Part shown: piece by piece, positions 7,859-16,636 of the stretch
Layout of the letters: every line of letters starts with the position of its first letter
Position numbering within the stretch: the first letter of the stretch is position 1
Origin: Candidatus Curtissbacteria bacterium
GTDB lineage: Bacteria > Patescibacteriota > Microgenomatia > Curtissbacterales > GWA2-41-24
Length of the DNA stretch: 27,035 nucleotides
Assembly (NCBI GenBank): GCA_016187105.1
Contig: JACPKK010000058.1
Span: 1-27,035 of the forward strand
Reading direction: 5' to 3'
The notes under the pieces: generated by a model
Databases searched by the model: none
What the model was told of the DNA's origin: nothing
The model's input: only the letters and a program-made list of their open reading frames with translations
Position numbers and translations under genes: made by a program

Positions 7859-8953
7859 CTATCTTAGGTCTAAAGTTTCCGACTTGAAAGTTAGGTTTTT
7901 GGGTTTAATGACCACTTGACGAGGACCCCTTTTAACATAACCGGCGTTGATTGATTCGAATTTGTTTTTTTTGATTATGGCTTGAGCTTTGGCAATATCT
8001 TTTTTGGGCAAAAATATAGCGTAGTCCTGACCCATATTAAGAGTTTGGTAAATTTCGTCATCTGAAAGATTTGCATGCTTTTGAATAAACAGAAATACCT
8101 CTTGAGGCTCAAAAACTTTTTCGATGATATAGGTAAAATTACCCCTTGCTCTCATGATCTTGCGCAATCCATGACCGGTAATATTGGAAATGTAATGGAT
8201 TTTTATCCCGGCATCTAAAAGATCCTGGATAAGTTTTGCATAAATATTTGTTTTTGTAAGAAGAGCTTCACCATAGATTTTTCCATTTGGAAGTTTTGTT
8301 TGATAACCTTTTAGCAGTTTTTTGGCAACAGCTCTTGCCAGTGACAGGCCATTGCAATTAATGCCATTTGATTTAAGTAAAATTATCCTATCCCCCGCTT
8401 TTAAATTTCTATCGGTAATCAATCTTCTTTTATCCTTAATCACGCCAATTGCGGCACCGCCAAGGTCGACAGTCTTTCTTTCGATAATGCCTTTAAGTGT
8501 TGGTGTTTCTCCCCCGCCCCATGTGGCCATGGAAATTTTACAGGCATCCCGCCAACCAGTTACAAAATCCTCCATCCTTTTTTTATCCTGAAGCCAACTG
8601 TTGTCTTCAATGGCCCAATAAGCGTGAACAACACGAGGTTTGGCTCCGACTGTAATTAAATCGTTGATGATTGCAGCAACTGTATCATGGCCAATTATGT
8701 CATAGTAGGTTTTAGATTCGCTGCGCAGGGCATCGGCGACTAGATTTTTCGTGCCAAGGCCCTCAACAACAGAAGCCATAAGTGCGTTTCCCTGCTGCCA
8801 GACAAAAGCGGATTCACCACGAGTATCAGAAATTTCTCTAAAATCTGGATCATTTTTGATAATCGTCTGGCGCGCACTAATTTGTGCCAGTTTTTTGACC
8901 GGGTCTTTGGTATCGTAATTATCTCCGACTTGACTGTAGGTAATTTTCTTCAC
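7859..8953 (-). CDS. purM: Phosphoribosylformylglycinamidine cyclo-ligase (AIR synthetase), divergent PurM
   Basis: Closes the imidazole ring: FGAM plus ATP to AIR. The 364 residues have the PurM/AIRS architecture but are divergent. The family motif usually near GTDGVGTK reads VVEGLGTKN (about 63-71), the VNDxxxxGAxP motif reads INDLITVGAKP, and the usual GGETAEMPG reads GGGETPTLKG. The second-domain landmark NGLSLARAV is present. Assignment as PurM rests on these motifs plus position directly after purL and purQ, whose product it consumes. The start overlaps the purQ stop by 4 bases (ATGA). A different AIRS-superfamily activity cannot be excluded from sequence alone. Confidence 0.85.
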   Translation of the reverse strand: MKKITYSQVGDNYDTKDPVKKLAQISARQTIIKNDPDFREISDTRGESAFVWQQGNALMASVVEGLGTKNLVADALRSESKTYYDIIGHDTVAAIINDLITVGAKPRVVHAYWAIEDNSWLQDKKRMEDFVTGWRDACKISMATWGGGETPTLKGIIERKTVDLGGAAIGVIKDKRRLITDRNLKAGDRIILLKSNGINCNGLSLARAVAKKLLKGYQTKLPNGKIYGEALLTKTNIYAKLIQDLLDAGIKIHYISNITGHGLRKIMRARGNFTYIIEKVFEPQEVFLFIQKHANLSDDEIYQTLNMGQDYAIFLPKKDIAKAQAIIKKNKFESINAGYVKRGPRQVVIKPKNLTFKSETLDLR

Positions 8954-9723
8954 GAAACTTTAGCGAATTTTATCATGCCTTGGAAAACAAAGCCTCCTTT
9001 TGCTTGGACATTTCCCCGTCTCCAATTTGGATGTTGTGTTAACTCGACTATTTTTTCCGGGTGGGGCATGAGACCCAGAATATGGCCTGTCGGATCGGTA
9101 ATGCCAGCAATTGCATTTAGAGCGCCATTGGGATTTTGGGGATAATGCTTAGCTGGTTTTCCTTTCTCGTCTACATAGCGACAGAAAACTAATTTACTGT
9201 TTTCGACTTTTTTGAGTTCTTTATCCAAAGCAAAAAATCTGCCTTCTCCGTGGTTAACCGCGATATCGATTATCTGACCAACATAAGGTTTGAGAAAAAC
9301 GGCTCGAGAATCTTCGATTTTTATTTTTACAAAACGGCATTCGAAATGGCCGCTGGCGTTTTGGGCAAGCGTGGCGTCCATTTTGCCCAAATGATTAAAA
9401 GGAAGAAGGCCGGTCCTGACCAGGACTTGAAAACCGTTACAGATACCGACTACCAAACGCTTCCTTTGGACAAATTCTTTTATTTGGTCTTTTAAAAAGC
9501 TGACCAATTCTGTTGCCAGGATTTTTCCGGAAACGACGTCATCCCCATAGGCAAAACCACCCGGGATAGCAAGTATTTGATAGTTTTTTAGTTTTTTGCT
9601 TTTAGATCTTAATTCGTTGACGTGAACGAACTGGGGTGCACCACCGTATTTTTCAAAAGCATAAAATAGCTCTTGATCGCAGTTAATACCGTCAGCGAGT
9701 AAGACACAGGCTTTAGGCTTCAT
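8950..9723 (-). CDS. purQ: FGAM synthase glutaminase subunit PurQ
   Basis: Class I glutamine amidotransferase that feeds ammonia to PurL for conversion of FGAR to FGAM. The 257 residues show the oxyanion region IPGGFAYGDD (53-62), nucleophile Cys95 in VVGICNGFQVL, and the catalytic His-Glu in LMPHPEK near residue 228. It is a separate gene as in Gram-positive and archaeal systems, not fused to PurL as in E. coli. It overlaps purL by 11 bases and purM by 4 bases. Confidence 0.95.
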   Translation of the reverse strand: MKPKACVLLADGINCDQELFYAFEKYGGAPQFVHVNELRSKSKKLKNYQILAIPGGFAYGDDVVSGKILATELVSFLKDQIKEFVQRKRLVVGICNGFQVLVRTGLLPFNHLGKMDATLAQNASGHFECRFVKIKIEDSRAVFLKPYVGQIIDIAVNHGEGRFFALDKELKKVENSKLVFCRYVDEKGKPAKHYPQNPNGALNAIAGITDPTGHILGLMPHPEKIVELTQHPNWRRGNVQAKGGFVFQGMIKFAKVS

Positions 9724-12550
9724 AGTGAAAAATTTCCTTCATCGGTTTTTGCCAGGCATTTTTTAACCTTGAAACTTTGACCGTGCCGACAATTTTGGAT
9801 CCTTGCGTTACTACAATATTGGGAGTTTTGACTGTTTGACCGATTATAAAATGCGGAATATTGGCAAATAATTTTTTGGCTGCCAGCGGACTTTCGACTT
9901 CAACCAAGAATGTTGCCGGGGTTTCGTTAAATAGGGTAAAGTCAGGCCTTTCTTTGGATATTTTTGCAAGATCGACTAGTGCTCCGCAACCACCGCCAAT
10001 GCACATTTCGGCAAGAGCCGCGGCAAGCCCGCCTTCGGAAATATCATGAACTGATAAGGCATCTCCCGTTTTAATTGCCGAGGTTATAGATGAAAGAATA
10101 TTGGCCGACGTTTTAGGGTCGGGACTCGAGACAGAATTTTGGGTTGACTTTGTAATATCGAAATAAGCTGTACCGCCGAGATTTTTAAGGTCTGGTTTGC
10201 CTACAAGAACTATCGTGGAACCTAACTTTTTGAAGTCTGAACTGGCTGTTTTGGCAACATCAGGGATACGGCCAAAAACTGAAATTAACAGAACCGGAGG
10301 AATTTTTAAAACTTTGCCATTCGGATAACGGTACGTCGATGACAGACTGTCTTTGCCGGAAATGAAAGGCATGCCAAGAATTTTTGCACTGTCAACACAA
10401 GCATCGACGGCTTGATCAAGAGCGGCCAAAGATTCTTCGTCAGGGAACGGCCAAATGAAGTTGTCGATGAGGGCTGCGTTTTTAAGCTGGCCTCCGACTG
10501 CGACGTAATTGGAAACTGCTTCCAGAATCGCCCAAACACTCCCTTTATAAGGGTCAATTATGTTGAGCGCGGGATTTAAGCCGTGAGTGATGACAAGCCC
10601 ATATGGTTTTTTAAGAAGCGGGCGAATGATTGCCCCGTCGTTTGGAGCATTAAGGTCTGTACCGGCAAGCGGCTGAAGAACGCTTGTCCCTTGAACCGTA
10701 TGATCATACATCCTGATAATGGGCTCTTTGGAGCAAACGTTGCCGTGGGACATAATTTTAATCCAAACTTTTTCCATATCGATATTTTTTGGCGGAAGCT
10801 TTTGGCGAATTGGATTTTTAACTGTGGTGCCTACCATTTTCCTTTGGGGTAGACCATGATGCAAGAATTCCATATCCAGGCTGCAGACAAGAATTTTGCC
10901 ATAAGTCACCATTAAGCGTTTTTTGCCGTCGAACCGCCCAAAAACTGTGGCTTCCGTGTTATAGAGTTTACAGATCGCTAGCGTCCTTTTAATATTTTGG
11001 GGGGAAATGGCCAAAACCATTCTTTCTTGAGATTCCGAAAGAAAGATTTCCCAGGGAGCAAGGCCGGTGTATTTGAGGGGGATTTTTTCTAAAAACACCC
11101 TGGCGCCAAGTTTTGACCCCATTTCACCGACAGCCGAAGAATAACCTCCGGCGCCGCAATCTGTGATTGCCCTAATAAGGCCTTTGGCACGAAGCGCCAA
11201 AACTGCGTCGATTATCCTTTTCTCTTCAATAGCATTGCCGATCTGAACGGCAGAGCCTGAAACGTTGGTCGTTTTGGCTGTCATTTCTGCGGATGAAAAT
11301 GTTGCGCCATGAATACCGTCCCTGCCGGTTCTACCACCGATAGTCACTATAAGATCGCCTTTTTGGACTATTCCCTTTTTTGCCTGCTTTTTAGGAATTA
11401 TGCCAAAAGAACCGACTGCAACAGTGGGCTTGGCTCGAAAATCATTATGAAAGTGAACAGAGCCGTTGTTGGTAGGAATACCAACCCGATTGCCATAATC
11501 GCGGACACCGGCAACAACTTTCCTTAGCAAGTAGTCTGGCGGTAAGCACCCGGGCGGAATTAATTTTGTCGGCATATCATATGGAGCGAAACAAAAAATG
11601 TCAGATGATGCGATAACTTTTGCGCCTTGCCCGGTCCCTAAAATATCACGGAAGACACCTCCGGATCCGGTCATGGCACCACCATAAGGTTCTATCGCCG
11701 AGGGCGAGTTGTGAGTTTCCCCTTTGCCGCTTATGGCAAAGCCGTCATAAAAATCAATCACTCCGGAATTGTCAACAAAAGCCGAAACGACTATTTTGGG
11801 ATTATTTTTAAGAGTTGATTTGATTCTTTTTATCAGCGGCTCTTTTTGTTTGCCGTCGATTGTTAACGAAGCTTTAAATGTTTTATGGACGCAGTGCTCG
11901 GACCATGTTTGGGCAAGGATTTCTACTTCGCAATCGAACGGATCGCGGCCTGCCTTTTTAAAATAATTTTGGATGACTTTCATTTCTTCGAGATTTAAAA
12001 ATAGCCGGTCTCTGGAAAGGCCTATTAGCTCTTCGCCCGACATTGTCCTCATAGGAATAGTGATAACTGGCCCGGAGGTGCCGGAAATTAAAAGTGTCTT
12101 TGGGGATTTTTCGATAACCGTTTCAACGGTTTTATTGACGAGAAGCCTATCGATTATCTTTTGCAGATTTTCTTTGGAGATTTTTCCAAAGATTGCATAT
12201 TGCCATGAAGAATCAGCGGCCGAAAGTTTTATGCCAAGGTCTGATGCGGCTTTTAAGAGAGAGCCGGCTTCCGGATTCATGACGCCCGGCCTGTAAGCGA
12301 CTTCCACTATTTTGTCCGCGCCTTTTAAAATAGAATTGCCAAAGGAGACTTTTTGGTCGATTGGTTCCCATAAAACTTTTTCGGTAAATTTTTTTAGATG
12401 GTTTCTCGCGATTCCCTCGAGGCGGTAAACTTTTGCAGTTCTAATTTTTTTGATGGAGCTCACGCCCAATGTCCTTTTAATTTCCGCGAGCAAATCATCG
12501 CCTTTTGTATCCCTATCTTCCCTGGAAGCAACTCTAACTTCGTAAATCAT
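9713..12550 (-). CDS. purL: FGAM synthase large subunit PurL with PurS-like N-terminal region
   Basis: ATP-dependent FGAM synthase. The 945 residues are longer than the about 740-residue Bacillus PurL and shorter than the about 1295-residue E. coli protein, which carries the glutaminase domain. Residues 1 to about 150 look like two PurS-type repeats (IYEVRVAS... and IVEVAYRPGVMNPEAG...), so PurS appears to be fused on and PurQ separate. Catalytic-core landmarks are AQTWSEHCVHK (213-223), GETHNSPSAIEPYGG (277-291), TNNGSVHFHNDF, DCGAGGYSSAVGEMG, SGKDSLSSTY and the late DISEGGLAAALAEM. It is the first gene of purL-purQ-purM. Confidence 0.93.
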   Translation of the reverse strand: MIYEVRVASREDRDTKGDDLLAEIKRTLGVSSIKKIRTAKVYRLEGIARNHLKKFTEKVLWEPIDQKVSFGNSILKGADKIVEVAYRPGVMNPEAGSLLKAASDLGIKLSAADSSWQYAIFGKISKENLQKIIDRLLVNKTVETVIEKSPKTLLISGTSGPVITIPMRTMSGEELIGLSRDRLFLNLEEMKVIQNYFKKAGRDPFDCEVEILAQTWSEHCVHKTFKASLTIDGKQKEPLIKRIKSTLKNNPKIVVSAFVDNSGVIDFYDGFAISGKGETHNSPSAIEPYGGAMTGSGGVFRDILGTGQGAKVIASSDIFCFAPYDMPTKLIPPGCLPPDYLLRKVVAGVRDYGNRVGIPTNNGSVHFHNDFRAKPTVAVGSFGIIPKKQAKKGIVQKGDLIVTIGGRTGRDGIHGATFSSAEMTAKTTNVSGSAVQIGNAIEEKRIIDAVLALRAKGLIRAITDCGAGGYSSAVGEMGSKLGARVFLEKIPLKYTGLAPWEIFLSESQERMVLAISPQNIKRTLAICKLYNTEATVFGRFDGKKRLMVTYGKILVCSLDMEFLHHGLPQRKMVGTTVKNPIRQKLPPKNIDMEKVWIKIMSHGNVCSKEPIIRMYDHTVQGTSVLQPLAGTDLNAPNDGAIIRPLLKKPYGLVITHGLNPALNIIDPYKGSVWAILEAVSNYVAVGGQLKNAALIDNFIWPFPDEESLAALDQAVDACVDSAKILGMPFISGKDSLSSTYRYPNGKVLKIPPVLLISVFGRIPDVAKTASSDFKKLGSTIVLVGKPDLKNLGGTAYFDITKSTQNSVSSPDPKTSANILSSITSAIKTGDALSVHDISEGGLAAALAEMCIGGGCGALVDLAKISKERPDFTLFNETPATFLVEVESPLAAKKLFANIPHFIIGQTVKTPNIVVTQGSKIVGTVKVSRLKNAWQKPMKEIFHYEA

Positions 12551-12557
12551 TTCGGTA

Positions 12558-12586
12558 ATGATACAACAGCCGAGTGATTTTTTCTA
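12558..12586 (-). promoter_or_regulatory. Candidate purL promoter, near-leaderless
   Basis: On the minus strand TAGAAA (12581-12586), 17 bases, TATCAT (12558-12563), then seven bases to the purL ATG. Both hexamers are imperfect, but spacing and position match the clearer purP promoter. Confidence 0.45.
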
Positions 12587-12600
12587 TTTAATTAGATTAT

Positions 12601-12629
12601 TTGATTTAAGGCACTTCTTTTGATAAAAT
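12601..12629 (+). promoter_or_regulatory. rnpB promoter
   Basis: TTGATT (12601-12606) and TAAAAT (12624-12629) with exactly 17 bases between them, ending 7 bases before the first base of the RNase P P1 helix at 12637. Placement relative to the RNA 5' end is what a sigma-70-type promoter requires. Confidence 0.7.
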
Positions 12630-12636
12630 ATCATTC

Positions 12637-13019
12637 GCTTTTGGGAAGAAGAACAATCGATACGTTCATGTAAACTGAACGTATAGGAAAGTCCAGACAG
12701 CACAAAGCAAGGGATGGAACGTAAGTTCCGACGCGTCAAAGCGCTAGTGCCATGAGTACCGAAAGGAAAAATGGACGAATCCTGAAATGACGGGATTCGA
12801 GAGCCACAGAGACGAGCGACAGTCTAAGTCGAAAGATAAGACTGACGAGTGAAACGCTGGCAATCCTACCTGCTGCAACCCAGAAATGAACCGTTATGAC
12901 CAAGCTTTGGGAAGGTTCAAAATAGGGGCATCCGCCTAAATGGCGGACTAAATGATTTTATATCACTTAGAGATAGATGATTGTTAGAACAGAATCTGGC
13001 TTACTCTCTTCCCAAAAGC
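12637..13019 (+). ncRNA. rnpB: RNase P RNA (M1 RNA)
   Basis: Catalytic RNA that cuts the 5' leader from tRNA precursors. The 5' end GCTTTTGGGAAGA (12637-12649) pairs with TCTTCCCAAAAGC (13007-13019) as helix P1. The universally conserved core elements are visible: AGGAAAGTCCAGAC (12685-12698), GTGAAACG (12849-12856) and ACAGAATCTGGCTTAC (12989-13004). A 9-bp hairpin ATACGTTCA/TGAACGTAT (12660-12684) fits P3. A TTTTTT run follows P1 at 13022, so P1 itself may help termination. Boundaries are set from P1 and may be off by a few bases. It fills the only gap of more than 300 bases between protein genes. Confidence 0.93.
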
Positions 13020-13025
13020 ACTTTT

Positions 13026-14051
13026 TTAAGATTCTTGGAGATCTTCTTCGAGTTTTTGATCCTCGAACAATAAATCTTTAATAATAATTTTGGCGGTTAC
13101 TATTAGGGGGATGGCAAGGAGCGCCCCGCCGATGCCGCTAAGTTTGGCGCCGATTAAAAGAGCGATAATCACAGCAGCCGGCTGCAAACCAACTACCCTG
13201 GACATAACCATGGGGACGATAAGATGATTTTCAAGTTGTTGGATAATAGTATAAAGGGCAACGACGGCCAAGGCCATCAAAGGCGAGATGGTTAAACCAA
13301 CCAGGACGGCCGGGACAGCGGCGATGATGGGTCCGGCAAAAGGGATAATCTCGAGAATGCCTGCAATGAGAGCAAGGGGTAAAGCGAAGGGTATCCCCAT
13401 AATCGTTAAGCCAATATAGGTAACGACGCCGATAATAAGCGAAAGAGCCAGCTGGCCACGAACCCAGAATCCAAGCCCTTTTTCAATCCGTGAAATTAAA
13501 TTGACAACTCTTTTTTCTTGTTTGCCGGAAAATGGCGAGGCAATTACCCTGACTAAAATCTTCCATTCTAAAAGCAAATAAAGTGTAAGGACAAGCATGG
13601 TGATAACGGAAAAGATGCTGGAAAAGATAGCCGTTGAAATAGCGACAATATCGCCGATGGCTGTTTGCGCCTGATTGGAGATAACGGCTGAAATGTTTTC
13701 AATAGGAATGCTGTAGAAGATTAAAAGATCATTAATGCTACTTAGGATAACGGGTAGCTTAGACAGGAAATCGGCTGTTTGTGAAATGAGCGGCGGAAAA
13801 ACAATACCAATAGCAAGACCGATTAAGGCGAGTAGGAGTAAGTAAATGATAACGACCGAAAGAGCGCGGGGAATTTTTCTGGCCGTTAACCATTCAACCG
13901 GCCTTAAAAGAGCGGAGACGAGAATAAGAGAAAGAAAGACCAAAATGATAATCTCCCTGATTCTTACAAGAAACCAGGCGCCCAATATAATCGCTACTAT
14001 GAAAACTACTGTTTTGTAGGAGATTTCAATCCTAACTGGTGCCTTGTCCAT
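13026..14051 (-). CDS. AI-2E family transporter (PerM/YdiK-like permease)
   Basis: A 341-residue polytopic membrane protein of the PerM/AI-2E exporter family (PF01594). It shows the usual pattern: two N-terminal helices with a basic turn (LVSALLRPVEWLTARKIPRAL), a third helix, a long middle region holding the SQTADFLSKLP segment, and a C-terminal cluster of helices containing LALIAGILEIIPFAGPIIAAVPA, which is typical of the family. Substrates vary; quorum-signal export is proven only for a few members, so no specific substrate is assigned. The start overlaps the miaA end by 20 bases, suggesting co-transcription. It converges on rnpB with a 6-base gap. Confidence 0.85.
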   Translation of the reverse strand: MDKAPVRIEISYKTVVFIVAIILGAWFLVRIREIIILVFLSLILVSALLRPVEWLTARKIPRALSVVIIYLLLLALIGLAIGIVFPPLISQTADFLSKLPVILSSINDLLIFYSIPIENISAVISNQAQTAIGDIVAISTAIFSSIFSVITMLVLTLYLLLEWKILVRVIASPFSGKQEKRVVNLISRIEKGLGFWVRGQLALSLIIGVVTYIGLTIMGIPFALPLALIAGILEIIPFAGPIIAAVPAVLVGLTISPLMALAVVALYTIIQQLENHLIVPMVMSRVVGLQPAAVIIALLIGAKLSGIGGALLAIPLIVTAKIIIKDLLFEDQKLEEDLQES

Positions 14052-15009
14052 CGTCTCGGTTTTGAGTATAGCAGACGTGTAAGGTTTTTTCTAATTTATC
14101 CTGCCAGTTTTTTTCCGTGATATCGAATAATTTTATACGCTTAAATTGCTTAAACCAAGTCTTTTGACGTCTAGTGAAATTATGAATGTCGCCTTTTAAG
14201 CGTTCAACTGCAATGTCTCTGGCTACTTGCCCTTTTAAATATCTTGTTAACCAGCGGTATTCCAAGCCGAGATTATCCAGCCAATCGGGGTCGATGCCTT
14301 GGTCGAGCAAACTGCGCACTTCTTCGATCAGGCCTCGGTCGAGACGCGTTTGGAGCCATTTGTCAACCTTGGAATAAAGAAAATTATTGGGAGCCGTAAG
14401 ACCAATAAGCAAGTAGTTGGTAGCGGGCAGATGGTTTCTGGTTGATTGTTTTCGCTTCCCTGCCACTTGCTTTTGATTGTGAAGCGCAATTTCGATAGCA
14501 CGAATAAGGCGGCGTGGATTTTGTCTGTCTGATTGATTCATCAATTCTGCCCGCTTTCGGTCAAGTTCTTTTAAATTTTGATATAGTTCGGCAGCAGATA
14601 ATTTTTCTAATTTGCTACGGAGCTTCTGATCAGCCGGAATTCCAATCGAGTTAATCCCATCAATGAAAGCCTTGATATAAAAACCGGTTCCGCCAACTAT
14701 AATCGGCAATTTGTTTGCTTTGGTGATTTGAATCATTGAAGCGGATGTGTGGTAGAGAAAGTCGGCGACAGAAAAAGGTTCGCCTGGATTGGCTAGATCG
14801 AATCCGCGGATTTTGATGCCGTCGACGATCCAGAAACCTTTGTGTTTTTCAACTTTAACGTCAAAACTGACTTTGCCGGTGCCAATATCTAGTCCTCTTA
14901 AGACTTGACGCGAGTCAGCAGAAATCAACTCGCCATTAAACTTTTTAGCGAGTTTAATCGCCAGATTAGTTTTGCCTGTCGCCGTCGGTCCATATATGAC
15001 TAACATCAT
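14032..15009 (-). CDS. miaA: tRNA dimethylallyltransferase
   Basis: Transfers dimethylallyl to N6 of A37 in tRNAs reading UNN codons. The 325 residues begin with the P-loop GPTATGKT (7-14), followed by ISADSRQVLRGLDIGTGK and VGGTGFYIKAF (104-114). The C-terminal segment holds NFTRRQKTWFK, the tRNA-contacting TRRQxTWF motif. ATG codons at 15009 and 15006 are both possible starts. Its 5' end overlaps the upstream membrane-protein gene by 44 bases. MiaB, which methylthiolates the product, is encoded about 3 kb away on the same strand. Confidence 0.93.
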   Translation of the reverse strand: MMLVIYGPTATGKTNLAIKLAKKFNGELISADSRQVLRGLDIGTGKVSFDVKVEKHKGFWIVDGIKIRGFDLANPGEPFSVADFLYHTSASMIQITKANKLPIIVGGTGFYIKAFIDGINSIGIPADQKLRSKLEKLSAAELYQNLKELDRKRAELMNQSDRQNPRRLIRAIEIALHNQKQVAGKRKQSTRNHLPATNYLLIGLTAPNNFLYSKVDKWLQTRLDRGLIEEVRSLLDQGIDPDWLDNLGLEYRWLTRYLKGQVARDIAVERLKGDIHNFTRRQKTWFKQFKRIKLFDITEKNWQDKLEKTLHVCYTQNRDDGQGTS

Positions 15010-16609
15010 AAATTTGCCACCCTTCTGTTAAATAAATCACCGGATATTTTTGGAAATAGCTAACGTTTATGGAAAATTCCGTCTTTTCCGGCGGACCAAT
15101 AGTAACATAGTTTATGCGGTATTGTTTTATTAACCTTTCGGCCTCTTCTTCTCCCAAATAGATCTCTTTTACCTCTTTTTCCCTGGCGGCGAAATCAACA
15201 CCGTGACTCCAAAGCCATCCGTGAAACCCGAGAAAGATAGACCTTCCGGAAAGAGCCGCAATCGGGTGATTGTGATTTGAGGCGGTAACAAAGACGCTGT
15301 TTTGGGCGGTTAAATTTTTTACTTTTTGGGCTACTTCAATATCTTCTTGGGAAAAGATCTGGTATTTAGTAACGGGTGTAAAGGTCCGCAGCAAATCAAG
15401 CGATCCAGAAAAAGTCATTAAGAAAACGAGAACTAGTCCCCAGATTTTCTTCGGTATGGTTTCCTGAAAAAACTGGTCGTATAGAAAATAGGCCACAACA
15501 ATACACGATACAAAGAACCAGTAGACCAGCAGTTTGCTGTTATCGAAATCCCAGGGCTGAAAAACGAAGATATTGGAAATTATAAAGATAAAAAGAAACG
15601 GCAGGTAAAGGAGAAATAAGTGTCGATTCTTTCTATAAAGCCATATCAAGGATATGATAAGCAGTGGGCCAAACAGGCCGAGGTTTTTAAACCAAAACCA
15701 AATAATATTTTCAGTGCTTGTCCATCCCGGGTCGTATCTTATGAAAGAGAAAAAATTTTGAGCTTGAGAAATGGTAATTAAAATTGGTACGGATAGTACA
15801 AGTGTAACTAACGCAAAGATGAACAAATTGTTTAAAATCTTATGGCGATCGCTGGATTTTAAAACCGCCAGCGGAGCAAAGATTAATAAGATCAGAAATA
15901 TGAGAAACAGGCTATGAGCTTGAACAAGCGGCAAGACCCCGGAAAGCAATCCGGCCAGTAAGAAATATTTACGTTGGTTTTTATGAAAACCGCTATAAAG
16001 AAGCATTAAAACAACCAAAGTGATCGGGAAAGCAAAAAGAAATGTCCTTTGCGGCAAAAAATAAGCAAGGTAGGTATTAATCCACCAGTAGCCTTTATCT
16101 TTGAGATCAGTATAACTATGCGGCATCGATAGGATAAATTGGACAAACGGTTTTTGAGAAAAAAACAGGTCTTGAAAAAAATAATAAAAGCCAAAACCTC
16201 CATTTATAAAAAATAGCAAGAGCGAAAGGAAAACGATTTTTTCACTTTTGATAAAGCTTTTAATAAAAATCCTGGCAATATAAATCACGAGTAGCCCGGC
16301 TAGAGAAGTAGTGACAAAAAGGGCAAAAGTTAAGTTGGTAACTGCGGCAATTTGGGCCGTTATCAAATCCGCAAATATCGGATAATTTACTTTTGTACCG
16401 GCAAAAATTGGATTATCGATTAGCAACCCATTAGATGACAAAAACTTACTGATAAGCGACAAGTGGAAAACTAAGTCGCCGTAGAGATTAATTTGCCCGA
16501 CATACCAGCCGTCCGGACTAATTTGGAGCATGTTTCTGGCAAGGTGAAAGAATAAAAATCCAAAAATGCCGAAGGTAGCCAGAACGAATATTTTGTCCTG
16601 TTTCTTCAT
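14966..16609 (-). CDS. Polytopic membrane protein, possible GT-C type glycosyltransferase
   Basis: A 547-residue protein with roughly eleven to thirteen hydrophobic segments. The first loop carries GDLVFHLSLI and NPIFAGTKVNYPIFADLITA, a pattern I associate with large GT-C-like or YfhO/DUF2298-like envelope proteins, and the C-terminal portion of about 90 residues is soluble. I do not recognise a specific family member, and no activity is assigned. The frame is open upstream to 16867, but I chose the ATG at 16609: the longer form would run through the start of the opposite gene, its extra 86 residues lack membrane-protein character, and a TATAAT lies 9 bases before this ATG. The divergent neighbour is a PMT-family enzyme, so a shared role in surface glycosylation is plausible. 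Confidence 0.7.
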   Translation of the reverse strand: MKKQDKIFVLATFGIFGFLFFHLARNMLQISPDGWYVGQINLYGDLVFHLSLISKFLSSNGLLIDNPIFAGTKVNYPIFADLITAQIAAVTNLTFALFVTTSLAGLLVIYIARIFIKSFIKSEKIVFLSLLLFFINGGFGFYYFFQDLFFSQKPFVQFILSMPHSYTDLKDKGYWWINTYLAYFLPQRTFLFAFPITLVVLMLLYSGFHKNQRKYFLLAGLLSGVLPLVQAHSLFLIFLILLIFAPLAVLKSSDRHKILNNLFIFALVTLVLSVPILITISQAQNFFSFIRYDPGWTSTENIIWFWFKNLGLFGPLLIISLIWLYRKNRHLFLLYLPFLFIFIISNIFVFQPWDFDNSKLLVYWFFVSCIVVAYFLYDQFFQETIPKKIWGLVLVFLMTFSGSLDLLRTFTPVTKYQIFSQEDIEVAQKVKNLTAQNSVFVTASNHNHPIAALSGRSIFLGFHGWLWSHGVDFAAREKEVKEIYLGEEEAERLIKQYRINYVTIGPPEKTEFSINVSYFQKYPVIYLTEGWQIYDVSHIWTDGDRQN

Positions 16610-16618
16610 CTGGCAAAT

Positions 16619-16624
16619 ATTATA
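16619..16624 (-). promoter_or_regulatory. -10 element for the polytopic membrane protein gene
   Basis: A perfect TATAAT on the minus strand, 9 bases before the ATG at 16609. It directly abuts the -10 of the opposite gene. No convincing -35 was found. Confidence 0.6.
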
Positions 16625-16630
16625 TATACT
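16625..16630 (+). promoter_or_regulatory. -10 element for the PMT-family gene, leaderless geometry
   Basis: TATACT six bases before the GTG start at 16637. This is the same 6-base geometry as the purP promoter, with no room for a Shine-Dalgarno leader. No clear -35 was found. Confidence 0.55.
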
Positions 16631-16636
16631 CATAGG

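Noticed and set aside
9250..12296. Several plus-strand open frames opposite purQ and purL
   Set aside because: All are shadows of strongly supported minus-strand coding sequence.
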